DNA of 64,000 bases from Mangifera indica. Taxonomy: Eukaryota > Streptophyta > Magnoliopsida > Sapindales > Anacardiaceae. A model generated the notes under the pieces. That model was not told the origin of the DNA, ran no database searches, and saw only the letters and a program-made list of their open reading frames with translations. Location: assembly GCF_011075055.1 (NCBI RefSeq), contig NC_058154.1:10610475-10674474 (forward strand), in the 5' to 3' direction. The position numbers and the translations under genes are program-made. Shown piece by piece: positions 12,401-24,844 of the stretch (the stretch's first letter is position 1; each line of letters opens with the position of its first letter).

Positions 12401-14854
12401 ACCTTCTGATGATCTGCAACCACCACTTAATCCAAATTGATATTTATGCGGACGTGCAGACTTTAATTTTATCTCGGAACAAAATTAAAGATTGGCCTGG
12501 CACAATTTTGAAGTCACTTTCTAAACTTTCATGTTTGAAGCTGGACAATAATCCTCTGAGACAGGTAAAGTAGATCTGATTGATGATTCTTTCTTATAGC
12601 AAGTAAAACAAATGATGCAGTCAAAAAAATGTACTGGCAGGTTGCTTGATCTCTGCCTTTCTTTGCAATTTTAAATGTTCCACCAAACTTGATGGGCCTT
12701 GTAAATTACAAATTCTTATGAGACCAATCTTTCAATGAGAAATTTAGAACTGGAGCAATCGCTCTTCATATTGTGCTTATGTTTCTTCAACTCATTCAAT
12801 GTTTAGGCAACTTTCACATAGAATAGGCATCTTTTTGTCAAATTGAGGACAGAACTCAAATCGATTCCTGATACTTATGCATGTAATTTGAAGCATCTTT
12901 CTTCTACTGATTTTGTTACGGTGTTGCTACTTGATATATAGATTCCGGCAGATGGATTTAAAACAGTTCCTATGCTTCAGATTTTGGATCTGAGTTATAA
13001 CGTAGCTTCATTGCCAGAGAATCCAGCATTTTCAAGCTTACCGCACTTGCAGGAGCTTTTCCTGAGGTCCGTAAGCTGCAAATTATAGCCTGTATATTTG
13101 CCATACATCTCCAATTTTTATGGTATTTATATGCTCTCATGACTTAACAGACGAGTCCAGCTTCATGAAGTTCCATCAGATATATTGAACTTACAGCAAC
13201 TGCGGATCCTCAACTTGAGTCAAAATTCCCTTCAGTCTATTCCTCAGGTAACATAACTTACCTGTTCAAAGATCTTTCAACTGTTTCATTTTGTGCTTCT
13301 TAAAAGGCATCAAGAATTGGTTCTTTCAGTTCACTCAAGTCAATTTTTAGTGATTTTATTGTGTGTTATGGCCACCCCTTCAATCTATTCCTCAGGTAAC
13401 ATAACTTACCTGTTCAAAGATCTTTCAACTGTTTCATTTGTGCTTCTTAAAAAGCGTCAAGAATTGGTTCTTTCAGTTCACTCAAGTCATTTTTAGTGAT
13501 TTTATTGTGTGTTATGACTGCATACTCTAATATTCTGTATTTTAGGCTCTGTTTTGACCGTTTATTCTTGCAAATACTTTAAGTTCATAATCCTTTTCCT
13601 GAATGATCTCTTTCTTTCTTTCCATCTTTCTTTTTGGGGTACAGAACACCATTGGAATGAAATGTTTGTTGAATTTTTTTTTCAGGGTTTCAAAAACCTT
13701 ACTTCGCTTACTGAGCTTGACCTGTCTGACAATAACATTGCTGCACTTCCTCCAGAGCTGGTTAGCATATGGAATTTCTCACTTTATTTTGAATTACTGG
13801 TTATAGAAAAAAGTTGGTTGATATTATGTAAAATGGCGAGTGTCACTGCACTGACCCAGAAAGAGTGAGGGAATGTATTCACATAATGGGGCATCTGATA
13901 ATAACTTGGCAAAACAGGAACTGTTATAACTGGTGTAATGCAACGATTATTGTTCTCACAACCCACATTGAAACCTTGTAATAGGAGACATGTTGCTTTA
14001 TTAGTGATGGGAAGTTGATCTTCACGTCTTGCAAACTGTAATAAAATGAAAGCCATTACAGGCCCTATAAAGCCCCTGGACCTGCAATTTAAACTCTGCT
14101 TTCTTTTTCTTCTTTTTTTTTATGGGATATCAAAACACTCTGCATTCTCATATGTCAAAAGATATGGTACGGTTGGTAGTATGGCAGTTGGTTTAGTTTA
14201 CTTGACTCTTTATGAGCAGTTGATTACTTGAAAGATTTTCTGTTTATGTTAATCAAACTTGAACTTATTGCCTTCTGCATCTTCTAATGTGTTAAAAACT
14301 TGTGCAATATAATTTGAAGAATATCTTGTGGTGGATTATCTGCTAGTTCACACAATATTTTGTGCATATTCTATATTGTTAAATATGCTAAATATTTCCT
14401 TGGCTCTCTCACTGTCTTTTTTCTATTTTATTCTTTCACCAGGGTTTACTTGAACCCAGCCTACAGGCTTTGAGACTTGATGGAAATCCACTGAGAAGGT
14501 ACGCAACCAATCGCCTTTATATTTTATTCTGTTAGAGTGCTCATGAAAATGAGATTGTACATTTTATCTCTAGTGTCATTGGACCTTTTGATGTGTAGAC
14601 CAACCTTTTATATTCAATTTATTTGTTTCATTAGAAAGATCAGAAGGAAGCAAAAACATATTGGAAAACATCATAAAGATTAATGGCCATAGTTACTGAT
14701 TTCATAGAATTAATGTCCAAGTAATAGTACATGTACAAACATCGTGAATTTGTTATCATCTTTTGGTCTTTTTTGCAGCATCCGGAGGACGATTTTGGAC
14801 AGAGGCACCAAAGCGATTCTCAAATACTTGAAGGACAAACTTCCAGAGCAGTAG
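6476..14854 (+). CDS. Leucine-rich repeat protein, LRRC40 family (plant intracellular LRR protein)
   Basis: 21 exons: 6476-6540, 6830-6893, 7050-7186, 7296-7382, 7921-7996, 8170-8244, 8392-8461, 8562-8639, 8738-8798, 8914-8992, 10379-10469, 10611-10671, 10755-10822, 10965-11029, 11669-11806, 12460-12564, 12942-13066, 13151-13247, 13686-13760, 14443-14498, 14779-14854. They sum to 1749 nt, a 582-residue protein ending LKDKLPEQ. It starts [20 protein letters not shown] and is then almost entirely LRR modules of the type LxxLxLxxNxLxxLP (for example [32 protein letters not shown]). A linker of about 45 residues after [15 protein letters not shown] splits the repeats in two blocks. There is no signal peptide, membrane span or kinase domain, so it is a cytosolic or nuclear scaffold-type LRR protein. 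It matches the single-copy plant LRRC40 family (Arabidopsis At3g15410 from memory) in length and sequence. The role is not well known. Intron 1 appears to be GC-AG. Intron 18 begins with a duplicated splice donor. Confidence 0.93.
7717..7774 (+). repeat. 28-bp tandem duplication in LRRC40 intron 4
   Basis: The unit TGTGGTGTTCTGTTAAGTTG plus CAATGGTA/T occurs twice head to tail near 7720-7776, the copies being nearly identical. Confidence 0.75.
9215..9320 (+). repeat. Degenerate short tandem repeat in LRRC40 intron 10
   Basis: Three to four imperfect units of about 27 bp built on AATAATTTTTCTAAAACTT, drifting toward AATGATTTTTCTAAAATTT. Confidence 0.7.
9660..10288. mobile_element. Possible small DNA-transposon insertion in LRRC40 intron 10
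   Basis: The segment is bounded by CATAGTTGTT at 9660-9669 and its reverse complement AACAACTATG at 10279-10288. Its interior (GGCGCGC-containing, with two islands rich in GCCTTTGGC words) differs from the rest of the intron. No convincing target-site duplication is visible and the inverted ends are only 10 bp, so this is tentative. A plant repeat library search would decide. Confidence 0.35.
13228..13516 (+). repeat. Tandem duplication of the exon 18 donor region of LRRC40
   Basis: 13228-13370 and 13376-13516 are near-identical direct copies offset by 148 bp. Each contains the last 20 bases of exon 18 and its GTAACA splice donor (donors at 13248 and 13396), followed by about 120 bp of intron. 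The second copy differs by a few substitutions and short deletions. Homology with other LRRC40 proteins supports use of the first donor. Confidence 0.9.
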
Positions 14855-17800
14855 TCTGTTCACATTTCTCTCTTCTCTTTGGTTGTTTGGGTGATTGAAC
14901 TTTGATTTGAGACACACCTTATGCTTGTGTCACTTGAGTGACATATACTTGTTGGTTTCACAGGTATGCCCTCCTTTGTTCTTATTAAATCCAATCTTCT
15001 TTCCCTTCCTGGGGATTTCTGGTTTTATTTCAGACTCTTTAATTCATCACTTGATAATTATTCGGGGTGAAATCTTAATTATATGGGTTGAAATTCAGAG
15101 TTCTTTTTAATTATTTCGGGTGAAATTGGTGGGACTGGTCGTAAAAATGTTTACTAATTTGAACTTGGATTCTTGGTTCTGCTTTTCTATTCCTATTGAT
15201 ACTATATAATAAATTTAGAGCAATATTATATTCACGCAGTTTTAAGTATTTAATTAATTATTCAGATAATGTGTCATTATGTAATTAAGTGTTATTTTAT
15301 TTTAAATTTTAAATTTCTCAATCGAGCCGCTTGACTTGGCTCGTTTCCACTCCAATGAAAAACATGATTTATGCATTAAGAAATGAAAATGTATTTTTAG
15401 GTCAAACTTGAGTGAGAAAATTTTAATCCACTAATTTCAATTATTTTTAGGCCAACTTTGTTGAGAAGGAAACTTCCAATTTTTCAAGTTTAAAAAATCC
15501 AATTTTTCACCTGATTCACCGGAGAAAGTTAAAATGTTAATTTACCTAAAGAAAATTGAAAAACATTGAGATTGTTAGAAAAAGAGAGAGGAGAAATTTC
15601 AGTGTTAATTGTCAAGGCTCATCTCACTAGGATCTGTCTGTTGCAACTCAAATTGAATCCCGTCCAGTTCCCTTTTGAATCTGTCTTCAACATAGTTATT
15701 AGTATTAGATGGTAGATGATACATATTTTATAATATAATATAATATAATATAAAATAAAACTAAGGGTGTTCAAAACCAGTTAATTGAACTGGTTTGCTA
15801 AATTTTTTAACTGAACTGAATTTTCAGTTTAAAAAATATATGATCCGAAGTCGGACCGATATAAAGATTAACTAATTTTGAATTAAATAGAAAATACTAA
15901 TTAATCGAATTGATTTTTTGGTTATTCAATCTTTTAACTAAATTTTAAAAAATTATTATATTTTATTATTTTTCTAATTTTTTTGAAAAAATATTTAATA
16001 TTTTATTAAATTTTTATTCAACTTTTTAAGAACTAGTTTGGTTTGATTGATCGATTTTGAAAATTAGATAAACTGGTAACTGAACCTAAAAATCAGTTTT
16101 TCTATATTTCTGAATTGGTGTAGAGCTAGTTTTTCAAATAACATATTTTTTTTATTCGGTTTTCGATTCAAAAATCAGTTCAATTCAGTAATTAGATAAT
16201 TTTGAATATCCCTATATGAAATTATACGTATTTTAAGATATATTGAATTAATAAGATACAATGAATATGTCATATAATATGATATGTATCTTATGATATG
16301 ACACAAATTATTGATACGAATTAATATACTTTTTTAAAGAAAATGATTATATAATAAGATTGTATATGAAAAATTTTAAAATTTTAAAGGTATTTGTAAT
16401 TTTTTTCAGAACGATGGTTTATAAATTAGGTTTTTTTAATTATTTTATTAATATTTCATCAGTTTATTTTTTAAAAAAGCACATATTATATATCATATAT
16501 AATACAAAAAATTAAATTTTCAATATATGAGAAGATAGGTGAGTCAATAACCTTGGTCTCCAAGGCTACCAAGTCTCTCTACCAGGACATGCTAGTTCCT
16601 TTTCGCTTTCGGTTCCAGAAATTTCAGCTTACATATACATCATCTACAGCCATTCCAGATGCATGGAGACTGTTATTTGCCTGAAGACTGTTTAATATTT
16701 TGAGCACTTTTCAAATGTTCAACCTGAAAATGCAAAAATAAGAGTGGAAATTCATAGAAAGGAGACTGAAAAGACCACGTTGATCACTGGTATTTTATCA
16801 ATAAAAGAAGATCGAAAGAGGACAAATTATACTGTCGCATTGCCCTAATAACGTTCTTGTGTAACACTTAACTCATGATAAATGTTAGAGGTGAAGAATT
16901 GAGGTTTCACACTAAACAAATATAATCTCATAAGTCCAAAATTTGATTTTAAAATATTATCAAAAAAAAATTAAAATTTTATTTTTATATTTAGAATTTC
17001 TCTTTTTTGTTATTATAATTAGAGTTAGACTCGAATCGAATCTGTTTGAGTTCAAACTCGATTTGAACGAGTCTAAAACAAGTCAATCCTATACGAACTA
17101 GGTCAAGCTCTAGCTTAAGCTATTCGCTAAATTTTTCAATTAAAAATTTTTATATAAAATGATGTTATTTTAATCAATATATATTAAAACGACATCGTTT
17201 TAATAATGAAAAACGAGTCGAGTTTAAATTTGGTTTTCACAAGCTCAAGCTCAAACTTGAGCTTAGCTATATATAACCAAACTGTGCCTTGAGCTTAGCT
17301 ATATATAACCAAACTGTGCTTAAACTTGATTCGATTCGAATTTAACCCTAATTATAACTACCCTTTGGGCCATACAATAGGCTATTTATGCCACAAGTTG
17401 TTAAAAATATTTGTTTGAGATATCTTGATACATCTTAATAAAACTCCTATAAAAGTTTATCCCAACCGACCAACATTGTGTATCAGACACTACAAAATTG
17501 AGATTGATGGCAAGAAATATATTGTTGCATCAATCTATTTGGCTTGTATTAAGATAGTCCATGAAACTAAATGGTCGTGACTCATAACCGTAGTTAGTAA
17601 ATACAAAAATGAAAAAAAAGAGTATGCAAATTATACGGATATAATACAGTAAATAATAAAAAATATGTTTGTAAAAAACACCCCTAAAATTTTTATATTG
17701 AAAAAGTACGAAACTTGTATATACAGGTTTAATACGACACATTGTCAATAATATGTTTCTAAAAATACGACAATATCATAATTATTATAGTATTTTTCAC

Positions 17801-18200
17801 AAATCTCTTATTAAAAATCAATATAATAATTCAAATTAAAGTGTTTAATTAACTATTAAATCTAATATAACATAATACATAATCAAAATTTTTTGTATAA
17901 TAAATAACATACAAGTTAGTTGGAAAAAATAAAAAAATGAATAAGTTTAAATTTCAGATTTCAGATCATAGTAAATTTTTGTACAAGCAACGCAAAAGAA
18001 AACATAAAATTAGGACTAGGAATTAAGAAAGAAATGTTGTTGAAATTTTTTTTTTATATAACAATTATATTTTCGTAAATAATTAAAAATAAAATAGACA
18101 ATAAAATAACTTACAGGTGTTTTCAGCAAACTTCGGGTGGGAAATAGTAATTTCACCTAATTTTTATTTCATAATTAATAAAAAAATTAAAAGATTCTGA
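14855..18200. other. LRRC40 3' region and intergenic spacer
   Basis: After the stop codon comes a T-rich 3' UTR-like stretch to about 15.2 kb, then AT-rich DNA. 15760-16200 and 17018-17352 hold members of the TTCGA-rich dispersed repeat. No coding segment was recognised; short open frames here have no family resemblance. Confidence 0.5.
17018..17352. mobile_element. MITE-like element with inverted termini (TCGAATCGA-rich family)
   Basis: The left end ATTAGAGTTAGACTCGAATC and the reverse complement of the right end (ATTAGGGTTAAATTCGAATC) form imperfect terminal inverted repeats around about 335 bp. Inside, a 28-bp unit beginning GAGCTTAGCTATATATAACC is directly repeated (about 17259 and 17291). 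Related sequence recurs at 5.5-5.9, 15.76-16.2, 34.4-34.96, 35.58-35.99, 36.6-37.08, 37.4-37.7 and 41.0-41.33 kb. No transposase is present. Confidence 0.55.
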
Positions 18201-18227
18201 CACGCGCAAAATCTTCAACAGCATAAG

Positions 18228-18349
18228 CCACGTCACTTGACATTCCAAATCGCGAGTAGAGAACTTTTCTATACTTGCACGATTGCTCTTCTCTTTCAGT
18301 CCTTGAAACAGTCGTCTGTGACTTAACTGTCCTTTTTATTCGCCACGTG
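18228..18349 (+). promoter_or_regulatory. ABRE/G-box-type elements upstream of the RCC1 gene
   Basis: CCACGTCA at 18228-18235 and a G-box core CACGTG (context GCCACGTGTCGC) at 18344-18349 lie in a GC-richer stretch at the likely promoter, about 750 bp before the start codon. A candidate 5' UTR intron runs 18636-18723 (GTAAAG...TTTGCAG). Both are inferred from motif and position. Confidence 0.4.
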
Positions 18350-19094
18350 TCGCTCCATTCTCTGACAGAACACAGTGAAGAAGACAGCAAACAAACAAAA
18401 CGACAAGTCGTCGAATTAACCAAACACGCTAAGAGAGCTTCTGTCACAGAAACTCACTAAAATCTACACAGATTCCTTCTTGCCTGCCAATTCAAAAATC
18501 AGCTGATAATCTCTAGACCCAAACTTTTTCAATTTGAATTCCCAATTTTTAATCTCCATTTCCGATTTTTCGGTGAAAGCAAGGACTAAAAAGCTGAGAT
18601 AGGCGCCGAAAAGTTTACAATTATTGCTTTTGTTGGTAAAGTTTCGACTTTTTTGTTAATTTGAATTACTGTAAGAGCTGTATTAATATGTGATTGATTG
18701 ATTTATTTATGCTGAATTTGCAGGGGAGTGGCTGAATTTGGTTGAATTTACGATAATTTTTGGGGATTCGGTTGGGAATTGCGATCGGTCTCTTCTGATG
18801 ATTTGTTATTTCCGATCAGTGTGCCAATTGAGCTCAATTTTGTATAATTTTCTGCCCGCGGATGTGTTCTTTATTTGTTGTTTAAATTGCCTTAGATTTC
18901 GTCTAAAAATTTAATATTTTGACTTCTAGTTGTTGTCTGCAACTGTATTATCTTGGCCTCAAATTTATTTATTTTGGGTCTGTAACTCGTTTGAAATTTG
19001 GAGCTCATTTAAGCATATTATCTGTCAAGTTTGGAGTTTGAAGGTAAAAAGTATTAGCGGTTATTGTGTGGAGTTGAGTGAAAGTCTGTGACAA

Positions 19095-22000
19095 ATGGCT
19101 GATCGGTTTAGGTCTGCTTCAATTGAGGAATTGCCCTCTCATTTGATTTTTGAGATTTTGATTACTGGTCGGCTTAGTGCAGTTGATCTAGTATGTCTAG
19201 AGTTGAGTTCTAAACTTTTTGGAGGGAGGGATGAGTTGTACCCCCATAAATTCCGGTCGCTGGTGGATTTTGCAGCATTTCATCTTTGTGCATCACATAG
19301 CATATATGCAGAGATGAGTTCGAAAGTACAGAAAGAGCTCTTTTATCGATGTAATGAAAATTGGAAGCATGTTTTGAGATTCTTGCAGTCTGTGGAGCAT
19401 TCTTCTGGCATGGTCAAAACCTCAGCAGGCAATGTACTATTTCTTTGATATTTGCTTATGTTTTCCTGATTTAATATATATGAAGTATGAATTATTGAAG
19501 TTTATTTTATAATTTATATCCTTTTATTTTTAGGATTGAAGTTATAATTATGAAAACTCAATTAATAAAGGGGAATTTTCCGTTTATAGTCTTACATATT
19601 TGTTCCCGTTTTGTGTTAGGAAGTAACTAATAAGCTACTACTCGCTCTCAAAAACTTGTATCCTACCTTTGTGGTATTCATAATAAGGGATATTGTAATC
19701 ATATTCTTGGTTAGAATAAAAGTAAAGGGAATTTATTAAGAAGGAAAAGAAGAAGAAGAAGAAAGATTGTTGAATAATCAACTTGATAATTTATCAATCC
19801 AATTACGGAAGTCGAAAACAGAAGTTGCAAAAATAGAACTACGTTATCTATTAAGAAAGTATTTTGTAGCTGTTTACTCGAAAATATATCCCACAGGTTT
19901 CAAGATAGGAGAGCCCTTTTTCTTTTTTCTAATCTTATGATCCACATCAATCAGATGTTTAATTTTTTTGTGCCTCCCCCCAAAACAAAATAAAAAAGGC
20001 CAATGAATTGAAGTTTTACCACTATTGATAGATGGTTACTGAAAGTTATAACACATTGTTACTTTTTATCAGCAGATGCAGATAACAACTGAAAGGTATC
20101 ACACATTGCTGATCAGCAATTCCTCAGTTTACTCTTGTGGTTCCAATTTATGTGGTGTTCTTGGTCATGGTCCTGAAACAACACAGTGTGGAGCATTGAC
20201 ACGGATTAATTTTCCATATGCAGCACATGTGGTCCAAGTTTCAGCCACCCAAAATCATGCTGCTTTTGTTCTCCAGTCTGGAGAGGTTTGTAACTCATTT
20301 TTCAACCAATGTTTTTAAGGATATAGTCAACTGCGGTGGTTCCATGTGAATATTTTAAAGCATAAATTAAGTTAATTCTTTGTTGTTGTTCTTATGCTGA
20401 ATTCTTTTGCTGATATTGTCTTTTGTGCTGCATTTGCTATAGTTTGACAAAGTTTGTGTCAAATAGAACCTCACTCCTATCATATGTACATCCCATTTCT
20501 GACACAGGTTTTCACATGTGGAGATAATTCATCATATTGCTGTGGTCATAGAGATACAAGCCGTCCCATATTTAGGCCTAGGCTTGTTGATGCTCTGAAG
20601 GGAGTTCCTTGCAAGCAGGTAGTGTTCATATCAGTACTGTTTTATTGTAGATGGTATTGGTTACATTTTATTACAGTTTGAAAATTGTAGATGACATGCA
20701 TGTTGGTTCCGTCTTTATGTGGATTGCAGATGTTTTTTTACATTTTCTTGCTTCTCTATGTAGACTAATAAGAGAAAATGGTGGGAATTGTTAACCTATA
20801 TATAGTATAATGAGTGTGTTATGTCCTTATTTAATGACCATGTTTAGGCCTTTAGGGTTTAGGGTTTAGGGTTTTTTCATTATCTTTAATTAATTCTGTA
20901 TATTCTTAGCTTTGTCCTAGTGGTTGTCAGCCTGTAGGCTTGAAAAGCCACATCTTTTAATGATACATTGAAATATTTTAAGCCCTTTTTGATTTATCCT
21001 GTTGTATACCTCTTTTTTCATACTAAAGATGTGAATAGAAGCGGGACTAAATTTTTTATTATGATTTTATGGTGGATTTTAGGCCTTCCTCAGTTAGCGG
21101 CTCTCTTTCTCCCTAGAGTACAGAATTTAGTTTCTCTATTAGTTTTTTTAGGGGACATGATATTACCTAACTTGTTTTTTTCCCTCTACTAAAAGCTAGA
21201 AGTTCTTTCAGGTTGCTGCAGGGCTTAATTTTACTGTGTTCCTAACAAGACAAAGTCATGTCTACACATGTGGGTCCAACATATACGGCCAGCTTGGTCA
21301 TGGTGACACTGTAGACAGGCCAACACCCAGAAGTATTACATTACTTGAGGCAGTTGGCTCTGTCGTTCAGATTGCTGCTGGTCCAAGTTATGTCCTGGCA
21401 GTAACAGGAAATGGGGAAGTTTACTCATTTGGTTCTGGTTCCAATTTCTGTCTTGGACATGGAGAACAGCATAATGAGTTCCAACCGCGTGTGATCCAGA
21501 CATTTAGGAGAAAGGGCATTCATGTAGTTTGTGTCTCTGCTGGTGACGAGCATGCAGTGGCACTTGATTCCAGTGGATTTGTTAGTCTCTTCCCTGAGAA
21601 TTTTCTTTTCTTTAGTTTGCTAGGATTTGGTGAATTTCTAACTTTAGTTTATGGTGGTTGCAGGTATATACTTGGGGCAAAGGTTACTGTGGTGCTCTTG
21701 GCCATGGTGATGAGATTGATAAGACTATTCCAGAACTCTTGAGCAGCCTTAAGAGCCGCCTAGCTATCCAGGTTAGGTTCATTATTCCACTATATCATTC
21801 TTGATGAAAGAGCATACCTAGTGGCTTTCCTGCATGTTGTTTATTAACCCAAATGCAATATTCTAGTGGTTATAATAGGACAAACTTAATTTCATAGGAA
21901 TTAGGTCAAGAATCAGAATTATGTTTTCATTCCTTCCAGTTTCAGTGTCAAATGCGATGGGAGGGGCCTTTTTCCTTCCAGCATCAGGTTCCCTCAAAAT

Positions 22001-22842
22001 GTGGGTTTCTCAGTCTCCACTAGTGTGTTTGATATATTCTCTTTATTTGTTACTGTTGGTCCACCTCTTTGTGCTTCCATTATCTTATCAAATATCAAGC
22101 AGACCAATGTCTGCTGCATTTATCTGACCAAGTTCTGATTCCTATATTATTAGTTCTGTGTTCTTTTAAATATCATAATTGAAGTCCTTTACCAATTTCT
22201 TGTTTTGATTATAAAATTAAACCACTGGATCAGAAAAAAGCATAGCTGTGAAAATTTTGTATAACTGTTGATCCTAGAATTGGAATCAGGTAAACATCAT
22301 AATTGAACTATCCTTTACCAATATCTTATCATGATTGTAGAATAGGACTCTGGGTCAGAAAATGCATTGTTATCAGATTTTTAAAAAATCTCTATATAAT
22401 TGGTTTGTTATAAAGAAGAATTCTGTCCATAGAGGAATTAGAAGATTTCCTTTAATGCCACTTTATTGAGGTCAAACTGCTTATTGCTGGCATTTTTTTT
22501 TTAATTCATTAGGTCTGTGCTAGAAAGAGGAAAACTTTTGTTCTGGTTGATAATGGTTCGGTTTATGGCTTTGGGTGGATGGGGTTTGGTAGCCTTGGGC
22601 TTACATATGATAAAGTGATGAAGCCACGGATCCTCGACAGCTTAAGAGGTCTTCATGTTTCTCAAATTAGCACTGGTCTGTACCACACTGTTGTAGTCAC
22701 TCAACAAGGACGACTATTTGGTTTTGGAGATAATGAGCGAGCCCAACTCGGACTCGATGAGTTAAGAGGAAGCCTTCAACCGACTGAAATTTTTCTTCGG
22801 AAAACTGAAGACGAGGCTGATGTTGTTTCCCAGAGTGCATGA
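19095..22842 (+). CDS. RCC1-repeat protein (plant RCC1 family, F-box-like N-terminus)
   Basis: Six coding exons: 19095-19433, 20076-20285, 20508-20618, 21212-21580, 21664-21771, 22513-22842, all phase 0, giving 488 residues and ending in TGA. Residues 1-45 (IEELPSHLIFEIL...AVDLVCLELSS) look like an F-box-type helical segment. From about residue 115 there are seven RCC1 blades with the typical VYSCGSNxxGxLGHG and AAGxxHTxxL signatures (for example VFTCGDNSSYCCGHRDTS, VYTWGKGYCGALGHGDE, LFGFGDNERAQLGLDE), which should form a beta-propeller. The family resembles Arabidopsis At3g15430 and At3g26100-type proteins; the biochemical role is unknown. The ATG is the first in frame in the exon and follows a long leader. 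The 593-bp intron 3 contains a short telomere-like tract. Confidence 0.92.
20851..20874 (+). repeat. Interstitial plant telomere-type tract in RCC1-gene intron 3
   Basis: Three perfect TTTAGGG units followed by TTT. This is the Arabidopsis-type telomeric heptamer and could also act as a telo-box, although it lies within an intron. Confidence 0.85.
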
Positions 22843-24710
22843 CCTACATGGTATTTCTTTTACCTGTTTTCTGTAGAGTGTTAAGGTATTATTTATTTAT
22901 GAACAATAATGGATGTTTTCCCTTAAGATTTCTTATAGAATTTCATGAAACTGTAACTGTGAATTCAGGGTAAATCAGTGTTGTATTGAAACAAGTTGTA
23001 GTATGCAGTAACTCTTGCTTTTAGTGGTTTTTTTGTTTAAAAAAAAAAAAAATCTGTCATACAATTTGAAAGTTTTAATACATTTCTGAAATTGCTTTTG
23101 CTGCCTCTATTTAGTATCTCTCAATCTCTCTCATTATAATGAGTGTATTTGTTACCACAATATTATCATCTATAATTTTTATTAGAAAATTTTCTAAAAC
23201 GGCTATTTATGGGATAAGTCCAAACGGTTAATTAGCTGACCGTCAATTGGTTAACACCTTAATTGCTACATGAGTGAAGAGTCGAGAGTGAGTAGTGAAA
23301 CACCACTTTTGAGGTCAGGGGCACTACTCCCCACACTCCACCCACTCATTGGAGAGTCGAGGCTCTGTCCATTGACCAAGCAACGAAACCCATGAATATG
23401 TTGTCATAGTGCCTAATTTCAAAGTGGTTGCCAATCCCAAAGAATTAAGTCTTATAGCTTGAATGAGCGAGAAAGGAAGGATGTTTGTAGTTGAGATATT
23501 CCATCCTTTTCGTGTCTATTTGAGAGTTATATTTTCAATTTAATCGAATTTGAATTGATCACATTAAATAGATGAAATCCTGAATCTAGTGATTAATACC
23601 ACAACTTTTGTTTGAATATTTTCACTTTTACTATTCAAGCTATTGTTTAGATTGGTTGAAATTTATCCGTTGCCTAAACTATTTTACCTTTTGTGTAGGT
23701 TATAGATTGTAACTTATCCAACTATGGAAATATTGTATTTTAGGCCCACTATATTGTTACGATTGCCATTCATTAGGGCTTTCATTCTAAGGTTTAACAC
23801 TTAATCATATAATGAAATATCATCTAAGTATCTAATTAGATACTCAAAATTATATATACATAACATTACTAAAAAAAGTTTGTATTGTAGGAATATTGTC
23901 TATTGGCTCTCCTTGGAACTAGGGTGGTACTGTTACCACAATCCAAATTTACTCAAAGGCTTGGACCAATCTTGTAGAAACCAACAGAAGAAAGAAACGG
24001 TAAGAGCTTCATTGCTTTATATATGCAAAGCCAGCCTGGGAATTTTTTTCTTAGAGAAAGTGAACGAAATGCCTTCTTTAATTACCCTTCTTGGGAATCA
24101 CCCATCACTGAATAGAAATTTCTCATAGAAATATATAATTTGAGAAATTCAGTATGTTTATTCCTAAAGGAGCTTCATTTATTGACCAATGTTGGAATGA
24201 AGCTCCTTTCTGCATTTTCCGTAAACAACATTAGTTGAGTGTTTCCATTTTCTCGGCTGAACTCATTCTTCCCTTGCCAATAAGGTGGTTCTTTGCGTTC
24301 TCCAAGTGTAGTGACCGGTCTCACAATTACTATACCAATCATTAGGTAAATCAAGAGTTTAATCTTGAAATATTATTTTTGAACCCTTCCTTTCATTCTT
24401 GTAATCTTTCTTTTTGGTCACTCAAACTACCTTTTAAAGCTTCTTTGTATTCTTTCTTACCCATGAATTTCGTTTTTTGTCTGGTCATTGACAGTGACCA
24501 AATTCTTCAACTGAAGGGGCAACCATATCTCCCGGAACCCAATTCATTCACTGAGTTCATCTGTTTAGAGATCTTCACATGTGAAACATTCCTTTCCCAT
24601 TTCTGGGTTTCTTTGTTTGAACTGGATGTCAGACCTAATGGTCATCAACAAACATAAATACACTTCAAAACAGTCTGATATTAACACCCTTCAATTGGAG
24701 GAGGCTTTTA

Positions 24711-24844
24711 GAATAAGCACTCCAACTTTCTGCTTCTCAAAACCTGATCAGTAAATGATCTTTTCTGCGTGAATAAGTGCTTCTCTAATAAGCATTCCAA
24801 CTTTCTGCTTTTCAAAACGTGATCAGTAGAGGGTCTTTTCTGCA
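24711..24844 (+). repeat. Two-copy tandem repeat, unit about 75 bp
   Basis: AATAAGCACTCCAACTTTCT at 24712 recurs as AATAAGCATTCCAACTTTCT about 75 bp later. Both copies continue with a TGATCAGTA...TCTTTTCTGC segment with a few differences. Confidence 0.8.

Noticed and set aside
18187..18460. Overlapping open frames on both strands upstream of the RCC1 gene
   Set aside because: They lie in the probable promoter and 5' UTR; the peptides resemble nothing known.
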